A DNA stretch of 64,000 nt from positions 434,001 through 498,000 of the forward strand of contig CAWEOT010000005.1 in the NCBI GenBank assembly GCA_963810775.1, in the 5' to 3' direction. A program made the position numbers and the translations under genes. This DNA is from DATBVX01 sp963810775. GTDB taxonomy: Bacteria; Pseudomonadota; Gammaproteobacteria; Steroidobacterales; Steroidobacteraceae. Below the pieces are notes generated by a model, which did no database searches, was not told where the DNA came from, and saw nothing but the letters and a program-made list of their open reading frames with translations. Positions 39,561-49,664 of this stretch are shown one piece after another. Position 1 is the stretch's first letter, and the number at the start of each line of letters is the position of its first letter.

Positions 39561-40376
39561 TCAGCTCTTGAAGATTCGATGCTCGAGCGCCGGGAACGAG
39601 CGGCGCACGTCCGCCTGCCGCTCGGGTTCGAGTTCGGCCGTGACGACGCCGGCGCCACGCGGCAAACGCGTCATCACCCGTCCCCAATAGTCCACGATCA
39701 TCGTGTCTCCATACGTTTCGCGTCCGTTTGCGTGCATGCCTGCCTGCGCTGGTGCCAGCATGAAACACAGGTTTTCAATGGCACGGGCACGGAGCAATGT
39801 TTCCCAGTGAGCGCGGCCTGTGGGCGCAGTAAAGGCCGAAGGCAGGCTGAACACTTGCGCGCCCGCGGCCGACATGCTTCTGAACAGTTCCGGGAAGCGG
39901 ACATCGTAGCACACGGCGAGTCCGAGCTTGCCCACCGGAGAATCGATCACCACAGGCTCCCGGCCATGCACAACGGTTGCGGATTCGCGGTATTCCTCGG
40001 CCTTGTCTGGCACTTTGACGTCGAACAGATGAATCTTGTCGTAACGTGCGCGACGCTCACCGCGATCGTCGTAGACGAGACTCGCGGCAGCGACACGGCC
40101 GTCGGAACCGGCACGCAAGGGAATAGTCCCGCCGACGATCCATAGTTTGAGGCGTCGCGCGGTGGATGCGAGAAATTGCTGAATCGGTCCATCGCCATCG
40201 GCTTCGGACACGGCGAGCTTGTCGGCTTCGCTACGTCCCATGATCGCGAAATTCTCAGGCAGGCCGGCGAGCGCAGCGCCTTGAGCAGCAGCTTCCTCAA
40301 GCAGGCGTCCGGCAGTAGCGAGGTTCTGGGCCACTTCCGGACCTGATGTCATCTGGATGGCTGCAACCCTGCTCAT
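39561..40376 (-). CDS. Carbon-nitrogen hydrolase (Nit/omega-amidase-like)
   Basis: This 271-residue nitrilase-superfamily enzyme has the Glu-Lys-Cys triad visible: GLPENFAI (Glu), ARYDKIHLFDV (Lys) and GLAVCYDVRFPELFR (Cys). The DKIHLFDV form and gene context point to the Nit1/YafV group that clears deaminated glutathione or keto-acid amides, but the substrate is not certain. It overlaps yhdP by four bases and is 13 bases before tldD; a nit gene in this position is common in gammaproteobacteria. Confidence 0.92.
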   Translation of the reverse strand: MSRVAAIQMTSGPEVAQNLATAGRLLEEAAAQGAALAGLPENFAIMGRSEADKLAVSEADGDGPIQQFLASTARRLKLWIVGGTIPLRAGSDGRVAAASLVYDDRGERRARYDKIHLFDVKVPDKAEEYRESATVVHGREPVVIDSPVGKLGLAVCYDVRFPELFRSMSAAGAQVFSLPSAFTAPTGRAHWETLLRARAIENLCFMLAPAQAGMHANGRETYGDTMIVDYWGRVMTRLPRGAGVVTAELEPERQADVRRSFPALEHRIFKS

Positions 40377-43300
40377 CCTTTCTCCTTCCTCTTCTCAACC
40401 ACGTGCAACGCATTTTCGGTCTTCTTGACATCGGATGCCTCGACCCGCTGCACGTTTGGACTCTCCCATGGACCCGTAATGCGGTAGTAACCGCGCGCCA
40501 TGCCTTTGAGAGGCTCCTTGAAGATCTGCGAGAAGAGGAGCATCGCGGCGCCGACGGCCGGTCCACCTGCCAGCAGGCCCGCGGCTGGCAACGACTGACC
40601 GAGACTTCCTGTCACTACTACGGTCTGGTCATAGTCGTGCCGCGCAAGTCCCGTGCGACCGACCATGCCGATTTCCGCGGCGGGACCCTTGAGCACCAGA
40701 TTCCGCGTATAGGCATCGCCCGACTCGAGCGTGAAGTCGCCGTGGATGCTGTCAAAGGCAAAACCCTTGTCGGTGAGGTCGGAGAAATCGAGCGACAGGC
40801 GTCGCGGCAGTGTCGCGATGCTCAGCAACCCGAATACACGGCCTGCGCCGGGTTGAATGTTGAGCAGTTGTCCGTCCTCCACTTCTACTTTCATGGTGCC
40901 GTTCAAACGCCCCAGGAGCGTCGAACTCGGCGCGCCCGGCCAACTCACATCGGCCTCGAGCAGGCCATGCTTAGCTGCCAGGCCCGGGCCGTAGCCCAGA
41001 TCCTGCAGGGTCTGCTTCAGATCTGTGCTCTCGAGTTTCAGTTTCAAGGTGCCGCGCTGGCCAGTCGGTGGGTTGGTCCAGCTTCCGCTCGCGGTAAGCT
41101 CGTGACCTGCGGATTTGGCCGTGAATGACTGCAGGCTCAGTCCGTCCGCGATGCGCTTGAACTCCGCGTGCGTTGCTCCCAGATGCTTGCCGTCCGCGTC
41201 GAATTCACCGATCGATGCGGTGATGTTGGGCCACTGCGTGGGATCGGCCTGATTCTCGGCGCTGTCCTCGGGTGACGACTCCACAGGTTCAAGCCCCAAG
41301 CGCGTCATGTCGATCACGAGGGGCTCGTCGCCCGTCAGATTGAAGGGCACTTGAACCGTGCCGTGCGCTTTCGGGCCATCCACAGTGACGAACCAAGCGC
41401 TCTGCGTGGGGAGCAGGCTGCCGCTCACGTCCGGGAAGCGCATGTCGAAGATACGAAGATCGCTGACCGTCAGCTCAACGCTACGCAGGTAGTCCGACAC
41501 GGCACCTTTGCCCTTGCCGCCAGAACGCAACGCCAGCCATTGAGATACATCGAGACGTTCAACATTGCCACGCACTTCGAGACCTGGAGTCGATGGCAAA
41601 CGCGCATCGCTCTCTCCGAGGCGCACCCCACCACGATCAAATTTCCATCCCGAACGATTGCGCTGGAAGCTGAGTTGCGAGCGTACGTCGGTGCCGTAAC
41701 TCGCCTGCACCAGCGCCGTGGATGCCTCCGGCCATTGAACTTCGACTCGCAGCGGACGTACGTCGGCTGCGGGTTTGGCGAGCGGTTCGGGAAGATTGAT
41801 TGCAGTGCCGCGCAGAGAGGAGTTGACGCGCAATGTGACGGGGCGCCTTGTGGACCCTTCAGGTTCGTCCTCGTAGTCCATGGGAATACGCATCACGCCG
41901 CGCCAGTCGAGCGTGCCATCGGCGGCCAGCGACTCAGAGCCCTCGAACGCTCGGCGTAGCGCCGGGACCGGGGTTTGTGCACGGACGTGGATTACGTTGT
42001 CGGGGTGTTTGCGCCCCGCCGCCACCTCCGGCGACAGCTCAATATGTGCCGGCCCGCCGAGATATGTCGCGGTGAGATCCGTAGCGCTCAGGAGCTTGTC
42101 GTTGAACTGAATGACACCCTGCAACCCTTCCAACACATGCGCCGTATCGACCAGCGAAAGAACTGCCTGGTTCACCTGTGCAGTCACCAGAACCTTGTGC
42201 TGCTGTATGTTCTTAACCGGCAGCAGGATGTCGACCGTTGCGGTAACAGGCCCCTTGCCACGCAGATCCGCGAACAGGCTCCCCAGGTTCTCGGCCAGCG
42301 GGCTCTTCTGCAGATAGCCAAGCGCATCACCGACATCGCCCGTGGCGCGTCCATTGATAGTGAGCTCGCCGGTCTTGAAGTCGACGAATTGCGCCCTGGA
42401 GCTCTCGACTTTCAGACCATTGAGCGCCGCGCTGCGAACTACGCCCGTAAGCCCCGCGTTCCTGAATTCGATGTCAGCGGCAAGATTCTCGAGATCAGGC
42501 CACCCGTCGGCATAGTGCAGGCGCATGCCAGCGACCGGGAAATTGATGCGAAACTCGCCCTCGCCGTTACGGAACGGAAAACTGCGGGTCGGACCGTCGA
42601 AGACGAACTCTCCGGATGACGCGCGCCCCGCCACCGCCGCAGCATCGAGCCATGCGAGTACTCTTTCGGGCAGCTTGTCGATCGGCAGATAACGCCATGC
42701 CTCTGCGAGGACCGCGTCCTGGAAGCGACTGGTGATCTTCAAGATCGGTGAGCTCGCGTCACCAGGCAGCAGCAGATCGAGGTCTGCCTGGGCCTTGGCG
42801 TGCGCATTGCGCACTGCGAAGTTGCGGGTCGAAATGCGCCAGCCTTCGGGTGCGTGTTCCCATTGAATGTCTCCGCGCGCGAGGTCGGCGTTCAATGGAG
42901 CGCGGAACTTGCTCGGCATGGAGAAAACCACAGCCTGCGAATCGACCGAAGCGCGCCCTGCAGTTTCCGTAGTGGTCATCTCACCGCGCAGGCCACGCAG
43001 GCCGGGCGCAGCGCCGACCGCAGCGAAACCGAGCTCCGCGAAACGCGCGGTAGCCTGATAGCGCGCAGGCGCCGAATCACCCGCCGCATAGTTGAACTTG
43101 AGCGCGCGTATTTCACCCTCGGGCAGCAACTGCGTCACGCGGCTGCGCCAAATCCCTTCAGGCGCCAAGGCGGCCAGGGGCACGAGGTTCTCCAGGCGCA
43201 GGTAGTTCGCCGCGGCCTCGAGCTTGACGAGTCCGCTGTCGCTGCGACTCCATGCTACGGAAATACGCGCCGGCTCCCATGCGTGAGCGCGCGTGACCAC

Positions 43301-44293
43301 CTTCACGTCGCGGCCTGTCAATCGCCATGAGCCCCCAACGTGCTCCAGGCGCACATCGCCAGTAAGGTTCGAATAGATCGTGTCACTCGGCCATACGGCC
43401 GACGCTGGGATCAGCACGTCCGCAAGCTGTAACTGCAGCGAGCCGCGCGTGACCTGTGCACCTGCGAACGCGGCGGTCGCTCGGATTCGGCCGCGGCCGG
43501 CATTGGGTACCGCGGTGCCCAGAAACTCGTGCCAGCCTTTCAGGTCGATGCCGTTGCTCTTGGCATCCACGCGCCAACCCAGCGATTCCGGAGCCGCGAG
43601 ATCACCGTGCGCCTCCGCGTCGAATGCGAGGCGCGTTCCCATGCGACTCGGAAGATCGAGCTCACCTTCCACCTCGAGATCATCGCGGTCGCGTCGCAAC
43701 CCGACTTCCACGCCCCTCAGAATCAGATCGCTGAGCTTTCCCTGCTGATCGGTAAAAGTGACTTTGGCGTCCTCGATGCTGAGAAGCCCGGTCGGCAGAT
43801 CGTCGATCTTGAAGCGATGCTCACGATCCTCGAGCGCCGCCTGTCCTTCGAGCTCTATACGTCCATCCGGGGTTCGTACCACGCCGATCTCCGGCTGCAA
43901 CAACGCGATGCGCGCCGGGAGCACTTCCGCATGCAGCATGGCGCGCCACATATCGAACCCGATGCTGGCGGCGCGCGCCTTCGCGAGGAGCGGTCCATTT
44001 TTTGGCGCCAGCACCGCGACGTCGCTGACGTAAAGTTCTGGCCCGTAGAAGCGCCAACGTGCATCCATGCTCTTGAAGCGGACGTCCAGGTGCGAAGTCT
44101 CGTTGACCCACGCCTGAATCTGATCACGGTATTCCGGCAGGTGCGTGATGGCGATGCGCATTGCGCCGACCAGCAGCGCGAGCAGGATGACGAGGCCACC
44201 CGCGAGACCTGCGATCCAGCGCATGACGCGGCGCGCAGCGGGCCGCTCCGGCGCTTCCGCTGTCGGGGTCTCGGGCGGCGCAACCTGAGTCAC
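40373..44293 (-). CDS. yhdP: YhdP family AsmA-like phospholipid transport protein
   Basis: This is a 1306-residue protein with one N-terminal membrane helix (GLAGGLVILLALLVGAMRIAI) followed by a very long beta-rich periplasmic part of the DUF3971/AsmA type. In E. coli YhdP (1266 residues) forms a hydrophobic groove that moves phospholipids to the outer membrane. The C-terminal third (GSWTNPPTGQRGTLKLKLESTDL, VEDGQLLNIQPGAGRVFGLLSIATLPRRLSLDFSDL, YRITGPWESPNVQRV) is typical. It overlaps rng upstream and nit downstream by four bases each, so translation of the whole run is coupled. Confidence 0.95.
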   Translation of the reverse strand: MTQVAPPETPTAEAPERPAARRVMRWIAGLAGGLVILLALLVGAMRIAITHLPEYRDQIQAWVNETSHLDVRFKSMDARWRFYGPELYVSDVAVLAPKNGPLLAKARAASIGFDMWRAMLHAEVLPARIALLQPEIGVVRTPDGRIELEGQAALEDREHRFKIDDLPTGLLSIEDAKVTFTDQQGKLSDLILRGVEVGLRRDRDDLEVEGELDLPSRMGTRLAFDAEAHGDLAAPESLGWRVDAKSNGIDLKGWHEFLGTAVPNAGRGRIRATAAFAGAQVTRGSLQLQLADVLIPASAVWPSDTIYSNLTGDVRLEHVGGSWRLTGRDVKVVTRAHAWEPARISVAWSRSDSGLVKLEAAANYLRLENLVPLAALAPEGIWRSRVTQLLPEGEIRALKFNYAAGDSAPARYQATARFAELGFAAVGAAPGLRGLRGEMTTTETAGRASVDSQAVVFSMPSKFRAPLNADLARGDIQWEHAPEGWRISTRNFAVRNAHAKAQADLDLLLPGDASSPILKITSRFQDAVLAEAWRYLPIDKLPERVLAWLDAAAVAGRASSGEFVFDGPTRSFPFRNGEGEFRINFPVAGMRLHYADGWPDLENLAADIEFRNAGLTGVVRSAALNGLKVESSRAQFVDFKTGELTINGRATGDVGDALGYLQKSPLAENLGSLFADLRGKGPVTATVDILLPVKNIQQHKVLVTAQVNQAVLSLVDTAHVLEGLQGVIQFNDKLLSATDLTATYLGGPAHIELSPEVAAGRKHPDNVIHVRAQTPVPALRRAFEGSESLAADGTLDWRGVMRIPMDYEDEPEGSTRRPVTLRVNSSLRGTAINLPEPLAKPAADVRPLRVEVQWPEASTALVQASYGTDVRSQLSFQRNRSGWKFDRGGVRLGESDARLPSTPGLEVRGNVERLDVSQWLALRSGGKGKGAVSDYLRSVELTVSDLRIFDMRFPDVSGSLLPTQSAWFVTVDGPKAHGTVQVPFNLTGDEPLVIDMTRLGLEPVESSPEDSAENQADPTQWPNITASIGEFDADGKHLGATHAEFKRIADGLSLQSFTAKSAGHELTASGSWTNPPTGQRGTLKLKLESTDLKQTLQDLGYGPGLAAKHGLLEADVSWPGAPSSTLLGRLNGTMKVEVEDGQLLNIQPGAGRVFGLLSIATLPRRLSLDFSDLTDKGFAFDSIHGDFTLESGDAYTRNLVLKGPAAEIGMVGRTGLARHDYDQTVVVTGSLGQSLPAAGLLAGGPAVGAAMLLFSQIFKEPLKGMARGYYRITGPWESPNVQRVEASDVKKTENALHVVEKRKEKG

Positions 44294-45783
44294 ATCAGCA
44301 CCACATCGAACTGGTCGACGGAATAGAGCGCCTCGGTCTGCAGGCGGATCGGCTTGCCCGCGAGTGCCTCGAGCTCGGCGAGTGAAGTCGACTCCTCGTC
44401 CAGCAACAGGTCAATTACATCCTGGTGGGCGAGCACCAGCAGCCGCTGAAATTCGAATTGACGGTTCTGGCGCAGGATTTCGCGGAAGATTTCGTAGCAG
44501 ACGGTCTCGGGCGTCTTGACGAATCCGCGCCCCTGGCAGGTCGGGCACGGCTGGCACAGCAGATGCTCGAGGCTCTCGCGCGTGCGCTTGCGCGTCATTT
44601 CAACCAAACCCAGAGGTGACACACTGGAGATGCTGGTGCGCGCATGATCGTCATCAAGGGCTTTCTCGAGGGCCTGGATCACCTGTCGGCGGTGCTCCTC
44701 TTCCTGCATGTCGATGAAGTCGATGATGATGATCCCGCCGAGATTGCGCAGCCTGAGCTGGCGCGCAATTGCGAGCGCAGCCTCGAGATTGGTGCGAAAT
44801 ATGGTCTCTTCGAGGTTGCGATGGCCGACGTACGCACCGGTATTGACGTCGATCGTGGTCATCGCCTCGGTCTGATCGATGATCAGATGGCCACCGGATT
44901 TGAGCAGCACCTTGCGATCGAGCGCCTTCTCGATCTCCTCTTCGATCCCATGCAGGTCGAAAATCGCCCGTGGTTGCCCATACAACTCGATCTTGGTCGC
45001 GCTTTCGGGCATGAACATGCGGGCAAATTCGATCATGCGCTGGTGCGCCTCCGCGCTGTCGACGCTCACGCGTCCGACGCCTTCGTTGAGCAGATCGCGC
45101 AGCACCCGCACGGGTAGGGGCAGATCCTCGTGCACGAGTTGCCCGGCGCTCGCTTTGAGCCCCTTGTCGCGAATCGCCTCCCAAAGCCGTTTGAGAAACA
45201 GCATATCGGCGCGCATCGCTTCGAGTGAGGCCCCCTCGGCAGCAGTACGCACGATGTAGCCGCCGGCATCTTCAGGCGTCGCAAACAGGCCCACGGCCTC
45301 GCGCAGGCGCCGCCGTTCATCCTCGGCTTCTATGCGCGCGGAGACGCCGATGCCACGTCCCTTCGGCATGTAGACGAGGTAGCGCGAGGGAATCGAGATG
45401 AAGGTCGTCAGGCGTGCGCCCTTGCTGCCGATCGGATCCTTCACTACCTGCACCAGTATCTCGTCACCCTCCGCCACGAGCTCGCGCACGTTATCGGTGC
45501 GCGGCAGTTCCACGCCCTCCGGGTCCGTGGAAGGCTTCGCAATGTCGGAAGCATGCAGAAAAGCGGTGCGCGCAAGCCCGATCTCGATGAACGCGGCCTG
45601 CATGCCAGGCAAGACCCGCGATACGCGACCTTTGTAGATATTTCCCGTAAGACCTCGCCGGCTGGCGCGCTCGATGAAAACTTCCTGCAGCACCCCGTTC
45701 TCGACCACTGCGGCACGTGACTCGCGCGCAGTCGCGTTGACGAGAATCTCCGCTGTCATTACCGGGGAGGCGTTTGCGTCCAT
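44290..45783 (-). CDS. rng: Ribonuclease G
   Basis: This 497-residue RNase E/G family endonuclease processes 16S rRNA 5' ends and mRNAs. It has the S1-like N-terminal part (GNIYKGRVSRVLPGMQAAFIEIGLARTAFLH), the catalytic region MTTIDVNTGAYVGHRNLEETIFRTNLEAA, GGIIIIDFIDM, and the zinc-link CQPCPTCQGRG. It lacks the long acidic C-terminal scaffold of RNase E, which sets it as RNase G. It overlaps maf by 25 bases and yhdP by four. Confidence 0.96.
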   Translation of the reverse strand: MDANASPVMTAEILVNATARESRAAVVENGVLQEVFIERASRRGLTGNIYKGRVSRVLPGMQAAFIEIGLARTAFLHASDIAKPSTDPEGVELPRTDNVRELVAEGDEILVQVVKDPIGSKGARLTTFISIPSRYLVYMPKGRGIGVSARIEAEDERRRLREAVGLFATPEDAGGYIVRTAAEGASLEAMRADMLFLKRLWEAIRDKGLKASAGQLVHEDLPLPVRVLRDLLNEGVGRVSVDSAEAHQRMIEFARMFMPESATKIELYGQPRAIFDLHGIEEEIEKALDRKVLLKSGGHLIIDQTEAMTTIDVNTGAYVGHRNLEETIFRTNLEAALAIARQLRLRNLGGIIIIDFIDMQEEEHRRQVIQALEKALDDDHARTSISSVSPLGLVEMTRKRTRESLEHLLCQPCPTCQGRGFVKTPETVCYEIFREILRQNRQFEFQRLLVLAHQDVIDLLLDEESTSLAELEALAGKPIRLQTEALYSVDQFDVVLM

Positions 45784-46361
45784 AGCTCAAATCCCGCGCG
45801 CTGCAACAGTTCTGCGGTCTCGAATAGCGGCAAGCCCATCACGCCCGAGTAACTTCCGCTCAAGTGCGTGATGAACATCGCGGCGTGACCCTGTACGGCA
45901 TAGGCGCCCGCCTTGTCCGCGGGCTCACCAGTCTGCCAATAACGTTCAGGCTCGCCGCGGACGAGCGCCCGAAATGTCACCCGGCTGGCACTCAGCCGCG
46001 CATCGAGCCCCGCTCGCGTGCGAAGCGCTACCGCAGTGAGCACTTCGTGCGTGCGCCCCGACAGCCGGTCCAGCATGGCGGTGCCCTCGGTTTGATCGCG
46101 CGGCTTGCCAAAGATTTCACCATCGAGGACCACCGCGGTATCCGCCGCCAGCACCGGACTGCCTTCGGATGCGGCGAATCTGGACCACGCAGTCTCGGCC
46201 TTGTCGCGCGCGAGCCTCAGAACGTAATCGCGGGCTGCCTCTTCAGGTTGACGGGCCTCGTCGATGTCGACAGCCCGCACCAGGCAGGTCACTCCTATCT
46301 GGTCGAGAAGGTCCCGCCGGCGCGGCGAGGCTGATGCGAGATAGAGAAGTCCGGCTGACAT
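45759..46361 (-). CDS. maf: Maf-family nucleoside triphosphate pyrophosphatase
   Basis: The 200-residue protein has LASASPRRRDLLDQIGV at the N-terminus, DTAVVLDGEIFGKPRD in the middle and YAVQGHAAMFITHLSGSYSGVMGLPLFETAELL at the end. The order maf-rng-yhdP matches yhdE-rng-yhdP of E. coli, a dTTP/UTP pyrophosphatase. The start at 46361 (MSAGLLYLASASPRR) is chosen because homologues begin here. Confidence 0.95.
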   Translation of the reverse strand: MSAGLLYLASASPRRRDLLDQIGVTCLVRAVDIDEARQPEEAARDYVLRLARDKAETAWSRFAASEGSPVLAADTAVVLDGEIFGKPRDQTEGTAMLDRLSGRTHEVLTAVALRTRAGLDARLSASRVTFRALVRGEPERYWQTGEPADKAGAYAVQGHAAMFITHLSGSYSGVMGLPLFETAELLQRAGFELWTQTPPR

Positions 46362-46536
46362 GGCCGGCCAGGTCCTTATTGCCTTGCCACCCAAGCGGTT
46401 GTGCGGCTGACGCCGAAGCTGCCGCAACGTCAGCAGGATAGCATCCTGGACCCCGCTCGATGAACGAGATGTGAACGCTCAACGGGTTCAGGCGAGCCAC
46501 GCCGCTCGCCGTGCAGACGTGATCAACAGTGGCGCC

Positions 46537-49401
46537 TTACTTGTCCTTGTCCGGGCCGAACAGGCGCGACCAAAGCGAGGAATTCTTCGGTATGCGGCGG
46601 ATGGCGCTCTGAGAGAGCGCGACCTGACGCGCCTCGTTGTAGAGCTCCTCGCCGAGAGTCTTGTGACGTCCCGTTGGCGAGCTGTCGATTGGGCCACGGG
46701 GCTTGTGCGTGGCCTTTTGAGTCGATCCATTGGCGCGGCTGGGCTGGGTGCGGGATGACGCGGATGGGTGCTTAGCACCAATACTCACAGCTTCGGGCGC
46801 GCGCTCGACGGTAGCTTCCGGTTCGCGCTTTTTCTCCGGATTCGCCTTGCGCTCGGCGAAGCGCTCATGCTCGGCAATGCTCACGCGCTTCACCACGGCG
46901 TCCGCGAACGATGCGCGCAGGTATCCTGCTACCGCCTGTGCCGAACTTTCGGCGGAGAAAAAGCCGAGTCTCAGGCTGTGCAGGAACTTGGCCTGGTCGA
47001 TGCCCGAAATGGAATAGAGGCGATACTCGTCGAAGATATCGATATGCGGAAGGGACTCGACCTTGACCGGATCTTCTGACAACGCGAGCTGCACCGCGAA
47101 CCATTTCGACTGTGTGTCGTCGTTGAGCTCGAGAGGAGTCAACGCTCGCAACGTCTGCGTGCTGTCCATGTCTTCGATTGGCGCATCGAAGACGACCACG
47201 GGCCGCTTGATCGACGGTTTAGCCGGGGCAACGGGAGCTGCGGTTCTCGTCTGTGCCGGCCGGTTCTTGACCTTGAAAATGCTGTCAGCGGGCAACCCGG
47301 CTGCCGGGACCGACGCTGGCGCACGCGGCATGGGCGCGGGCTGTGGAGCCGATGCCTCGGCCGGTGCATCGGTGTGCGGCCTCGCGCTGGGTGGCGACTC
47401 GCGTCGTGACGGTATCACTTGCGCGACGATGACCTCTTCGAAGTCGTCGCTTAGCACAGGAACACTCTGTGCGTCCGGTACCAGCTGCAGTTCGAGCTCG
47501 ATCGGCGGGGCGCTGGGCGCTTCCTCAACTTTGATCCCGGATTCGGCGGATGACGCCGGAGCTTCATCAACTATCGGAACCTCCGCAGGCAGGAGCAACT
47601 CGAGCTCCGACTCGATGCCCGCGGCAATCGCACCGACAGACGACTCGACCTGGCCCATGGTATCTGCTGGGAGCGCCGGCGTAGGGACTTCCTCGGCTTC
47701 CATTGGCGCACGGGCTGCGGGCGGCAAGTCGGCTCCCGCAACCTGCGTGAGCGTCGGTATCTGGTCCTCAATCGCGATAGTAGCTACAGCCCGCAGAGGC
47801 TCGGCCTCAACCTCTTGCTCTTGCGTCGTCGGAGCAAGTGGCTCGCGATCGACATCCGAGGTCGTTGCCGTCGCTTGCGCGCTCGGCGCGGCTGGAGTCG
47901 GGATGGCCACGGCCGTCTCCGGAACCAGTGCCGGGGCAGGTCGCGGCGAAAGCCTGTTCTGGATCGCACGCAGAGTCGGAATGGGTTGCGTCAGTAGCGC
48001 AATGATGTCGTGCGCGGAAATCGCAGACGTGTCGGACTCTGTCGATGATCGTTTCGCGATCGCTTTTGGCTCTGGCGCGACCTCCTTGGGCACCTCTGCC
48101 TGCGCTGCTATCGGCTCGACAATCTCCTTGTGCTCCTGCCCGGAGGCGGGAGATTTGCCGGAGGGTTCGAGAGCGAGCGCTTCGATCGTCGGCGTGTCGT
48201 CGTCGAAGATGCGGTCGATGAAGTGCAGATCGATCGGGATGTCTGCATCCGGGACTTCGCTGCTCGCTGCAGGCACGTCATCGAGGCGCGGGTGCGTCAC
48301 GATGTTGGCTTCATCGAGACGCGGGTGCGTCACGATGTTGGCTTCGTTGTCTACGTCCGGCGGTGCTTCGATCCGCTCGGGAACGCTCGACTGGACAGGC
48401 GGTGCTGCTTTCTCGATGGCAGGCACGGACGCGAGCGGTGTCGGAGACTTCGTGGGTTGCAATGTCTCGACCGGCAGCGACGGCGTCGGCGTCGGAATCT
48501 CGGGGTTTGCGGCGACACCAGGCTGACGCGGTGCGGGTGATGCCACTGGAGGCTCTAATGCCGCCGGCGCAGGTGCGCTCAACTTCGCGACGGGCCGCGA
48601 ACCATGGTGCTTCGGTTCGGAAGGCTTGGAATGCGGGCGCGAGTGTTTGGAACCGTTTGGCTTCGCAGTGTGGCGCGCATTGTTGTGCGCGTGAGGCTTG
48701 CTCGGCGTTGGCTCAGGCTTACTTGGTGACAACTGGGGCTTGCCTGGTGTGGCCGGAGCAAGAGCGGCAAGCAGAATCGACTCAACGTCGATGCTCTCTT
48801 CCTTGACTGCGACCTGCTGAGCCGCGTGGAGTGCGCTCTTGACGGCACCATGGACAGCGCCATGACGTGGGGCCGGCTTGTTCCGGTGCGCTCCGTGCCC
48901 CTCCGTGCCACGAGAGTGTGCAGCGTGGTCACGCCGTACATCCTTTTTCTTGCCCCGCCGACCCGCATCACTGCGAACTGGGCTGCGAGCGTGGGCGTGG
49001 CCTGGCAGATTCTGCGCGGCCGGCGCCACCACGGGCTCGGCTTTGGGTGGGCGCGGACGCGCCGGATTGAAGCGCTGATCGTCTTCGGTCGCATTGGTTG
49101 CGAAGGCGCTTGGATAAAGCTCGCGTAGCGCAGCCAGCGCTTCATTGGCTGCGGCAGGTGTGTCAAAGAACCCAAGGCGCAGCCGGAAACGATCGCGTCC
49201 ATCTTCCTTGCGGGACAGCTGGTAGAGCTTGAGCTTCTCGAATCCGGACAGGCCCGTGGCGGGAATGCCGATTGGAGCGGTCGAGGCGCTGAGGTTGATG
49301 ACGAATGGACCCGGACCCTCGAGAGGCGGCGTCTCGACCGGCGTGACGAACAGGTCGTCAATGCTCAGGTGCCAGAGGTCCTCGGCGGCGCCTTGCGTCA
49401 T
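46537..49401 (-). CDS. Very large SPOR-domain-like protein with a low-complexity centre
   Basis: The 954-residue protein has a SPOR-like module near the N-terminus (GFEKLKLYQLSRKEDGRDRFRLRLGFFDTPAAANEALAALRELYPSAF, residues 50-100). A second lies near the C-terminus (FDEYRLYSISGIDQAKFLHSLRLGFFSAESSAQAVAGYLRASF, about 800-845). Between them are about 700 residues rich in Pro, Ala, Glu, Ser and Thr, with basic Lys/His patches and no predicted fold. There is no signal peptide or membrane segment, so it does not look like a usual periplasmic SPOR protein. ATG at 49401 has GAGGAG 12 bases upstream. A 33-bp in-frame duplication lies at 48281-48346. It may bind glycan or act as a scaffold; function unknown. 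Confidence 0.75.
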   Translation of the reverse strand: MTQGAAEDLWHLSIDDLFVTPVETPPLEGPGPFVINLSASTAPIGIPATGLSGFEKLKLYQLSRKEDGRDRFRLRLGFFDTPAAANEALAALRELYPSAFATNATEDDQRFNPARPRPPKAEPVVAPAAQNLPGHAHARSPVRSDAGRRGKKKDVRRDHAAHSRGTEGHGAHRNKPAPRHGAVHGAVKSALHAAQQVAVKEESIDVESILLAALAPATPGKPQLSPSKPEPTPSKPHAHNNARHTAKPNGSKHSRPHSKPSEPKHHGSRPVAKLSAPAPAALEPPVASPAPRQPGVAANPEIPTPTPSLPVETLQPTKSPTPLASVPAIEKAAPPVQSSVPERIEAPPDVDNEANIVTHPRLDEANIVTHPRLDDVPAASSEVPDADIPIDLHFIDRIFDDDTPTIEALALEPSGKSPASGQEHKEIVEPIAAQAEVPKEVAPEPKAIAKRSSTESDTSAISAHDIIALLTQPIPTLRAIQNRLSPRPAPALVPETAVAIPTPAAPSAQATATTSDVDREPLAPTTQEQEVEAEPLRAVATIAIEDQIPTLTQVAGADLPPAARAPMEAEEVPTPALPADTMGQVESSVGAIAAGIESELELLLPAEVPIVDEAPASSAESGIKVEEAPSAPPIELELQLVPDAQSVPVLSDDFEEVIVAQVIPSRRESPPSARPHTDAPAEASAPQPAPMPRAPASVPAAGLPADSIFKVKNRPAQTRTAAPVAPAKPSIKRPVVVFDAPIEDMDSTQTLRALTPLELNDDTQSKWFAVQLALSEDPVKVESLPHIDIFDEYRLYSISGIDQAKFLHSLRLGFFSAESSAQAVAGYLRASFADAVVKRVSIAEHERFAERKANPEKKREPEATVERAPEAVSIGAKHPSASSRTQPSRANGSTQKATHKPRGPIDSSPTGRHKTLGEELYNEARQVALSQSAIRRIPKNSSLWSRLFGPDKDK
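48281..48346 (-). repeat. Two 33-bp tandem copies inside the SPOR-like gene
   Basis: Units at 48281-48313 and 48314-48346 differ at two positions and each encode EANIVTHPRLD. The near identity suggests a recent in-frame slip in the low-complexity part. Confidence 0.9.
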
Positions 49402-49664
49402 CTCAGAAGAACTCCTCGAACCAGTTTCCACGATTGAAATACCAGCTACACAAATTGCAGCTGTTCGCTTATCGGTTCGTGGGGTACTTGTCGTCGAAGG
49501 GGGCGAACTGGATTTTCATCAGCCAGGGCGCCGCGGGCAAGGATAAGCGTCGCCTGTCGCCGACAACCGCGTCGCAGATTTGACAGGATCTTCCAGCGTG
49601 AGCCCGCTTATGTCACAAGGCGCAATTGCCGATTCCTGGCGGCTTCCAGGGCTGCGGCGGTATC
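49402..49664. other. Intergenic stretch between rlmH and the SPOR-like gene
   Basis: 263 bases with no gene. It holds small palindromes (TGTCG-G-CGACA near 49556-49566) and presumably the promoter of the SPOR-like gene, but no convincing -35/-10 pair could be chosen. Confidence 0.4.

Noticed and set aside
47063..48526. A 487-residue Ser/Gly/Ala-rich plus-strand frame antisense to the SPOR-like gene
   Set aside because: The minus-strand frame has recognisable modules at both ends and a good ribosome site; the plus frame is its low-complexity complement.
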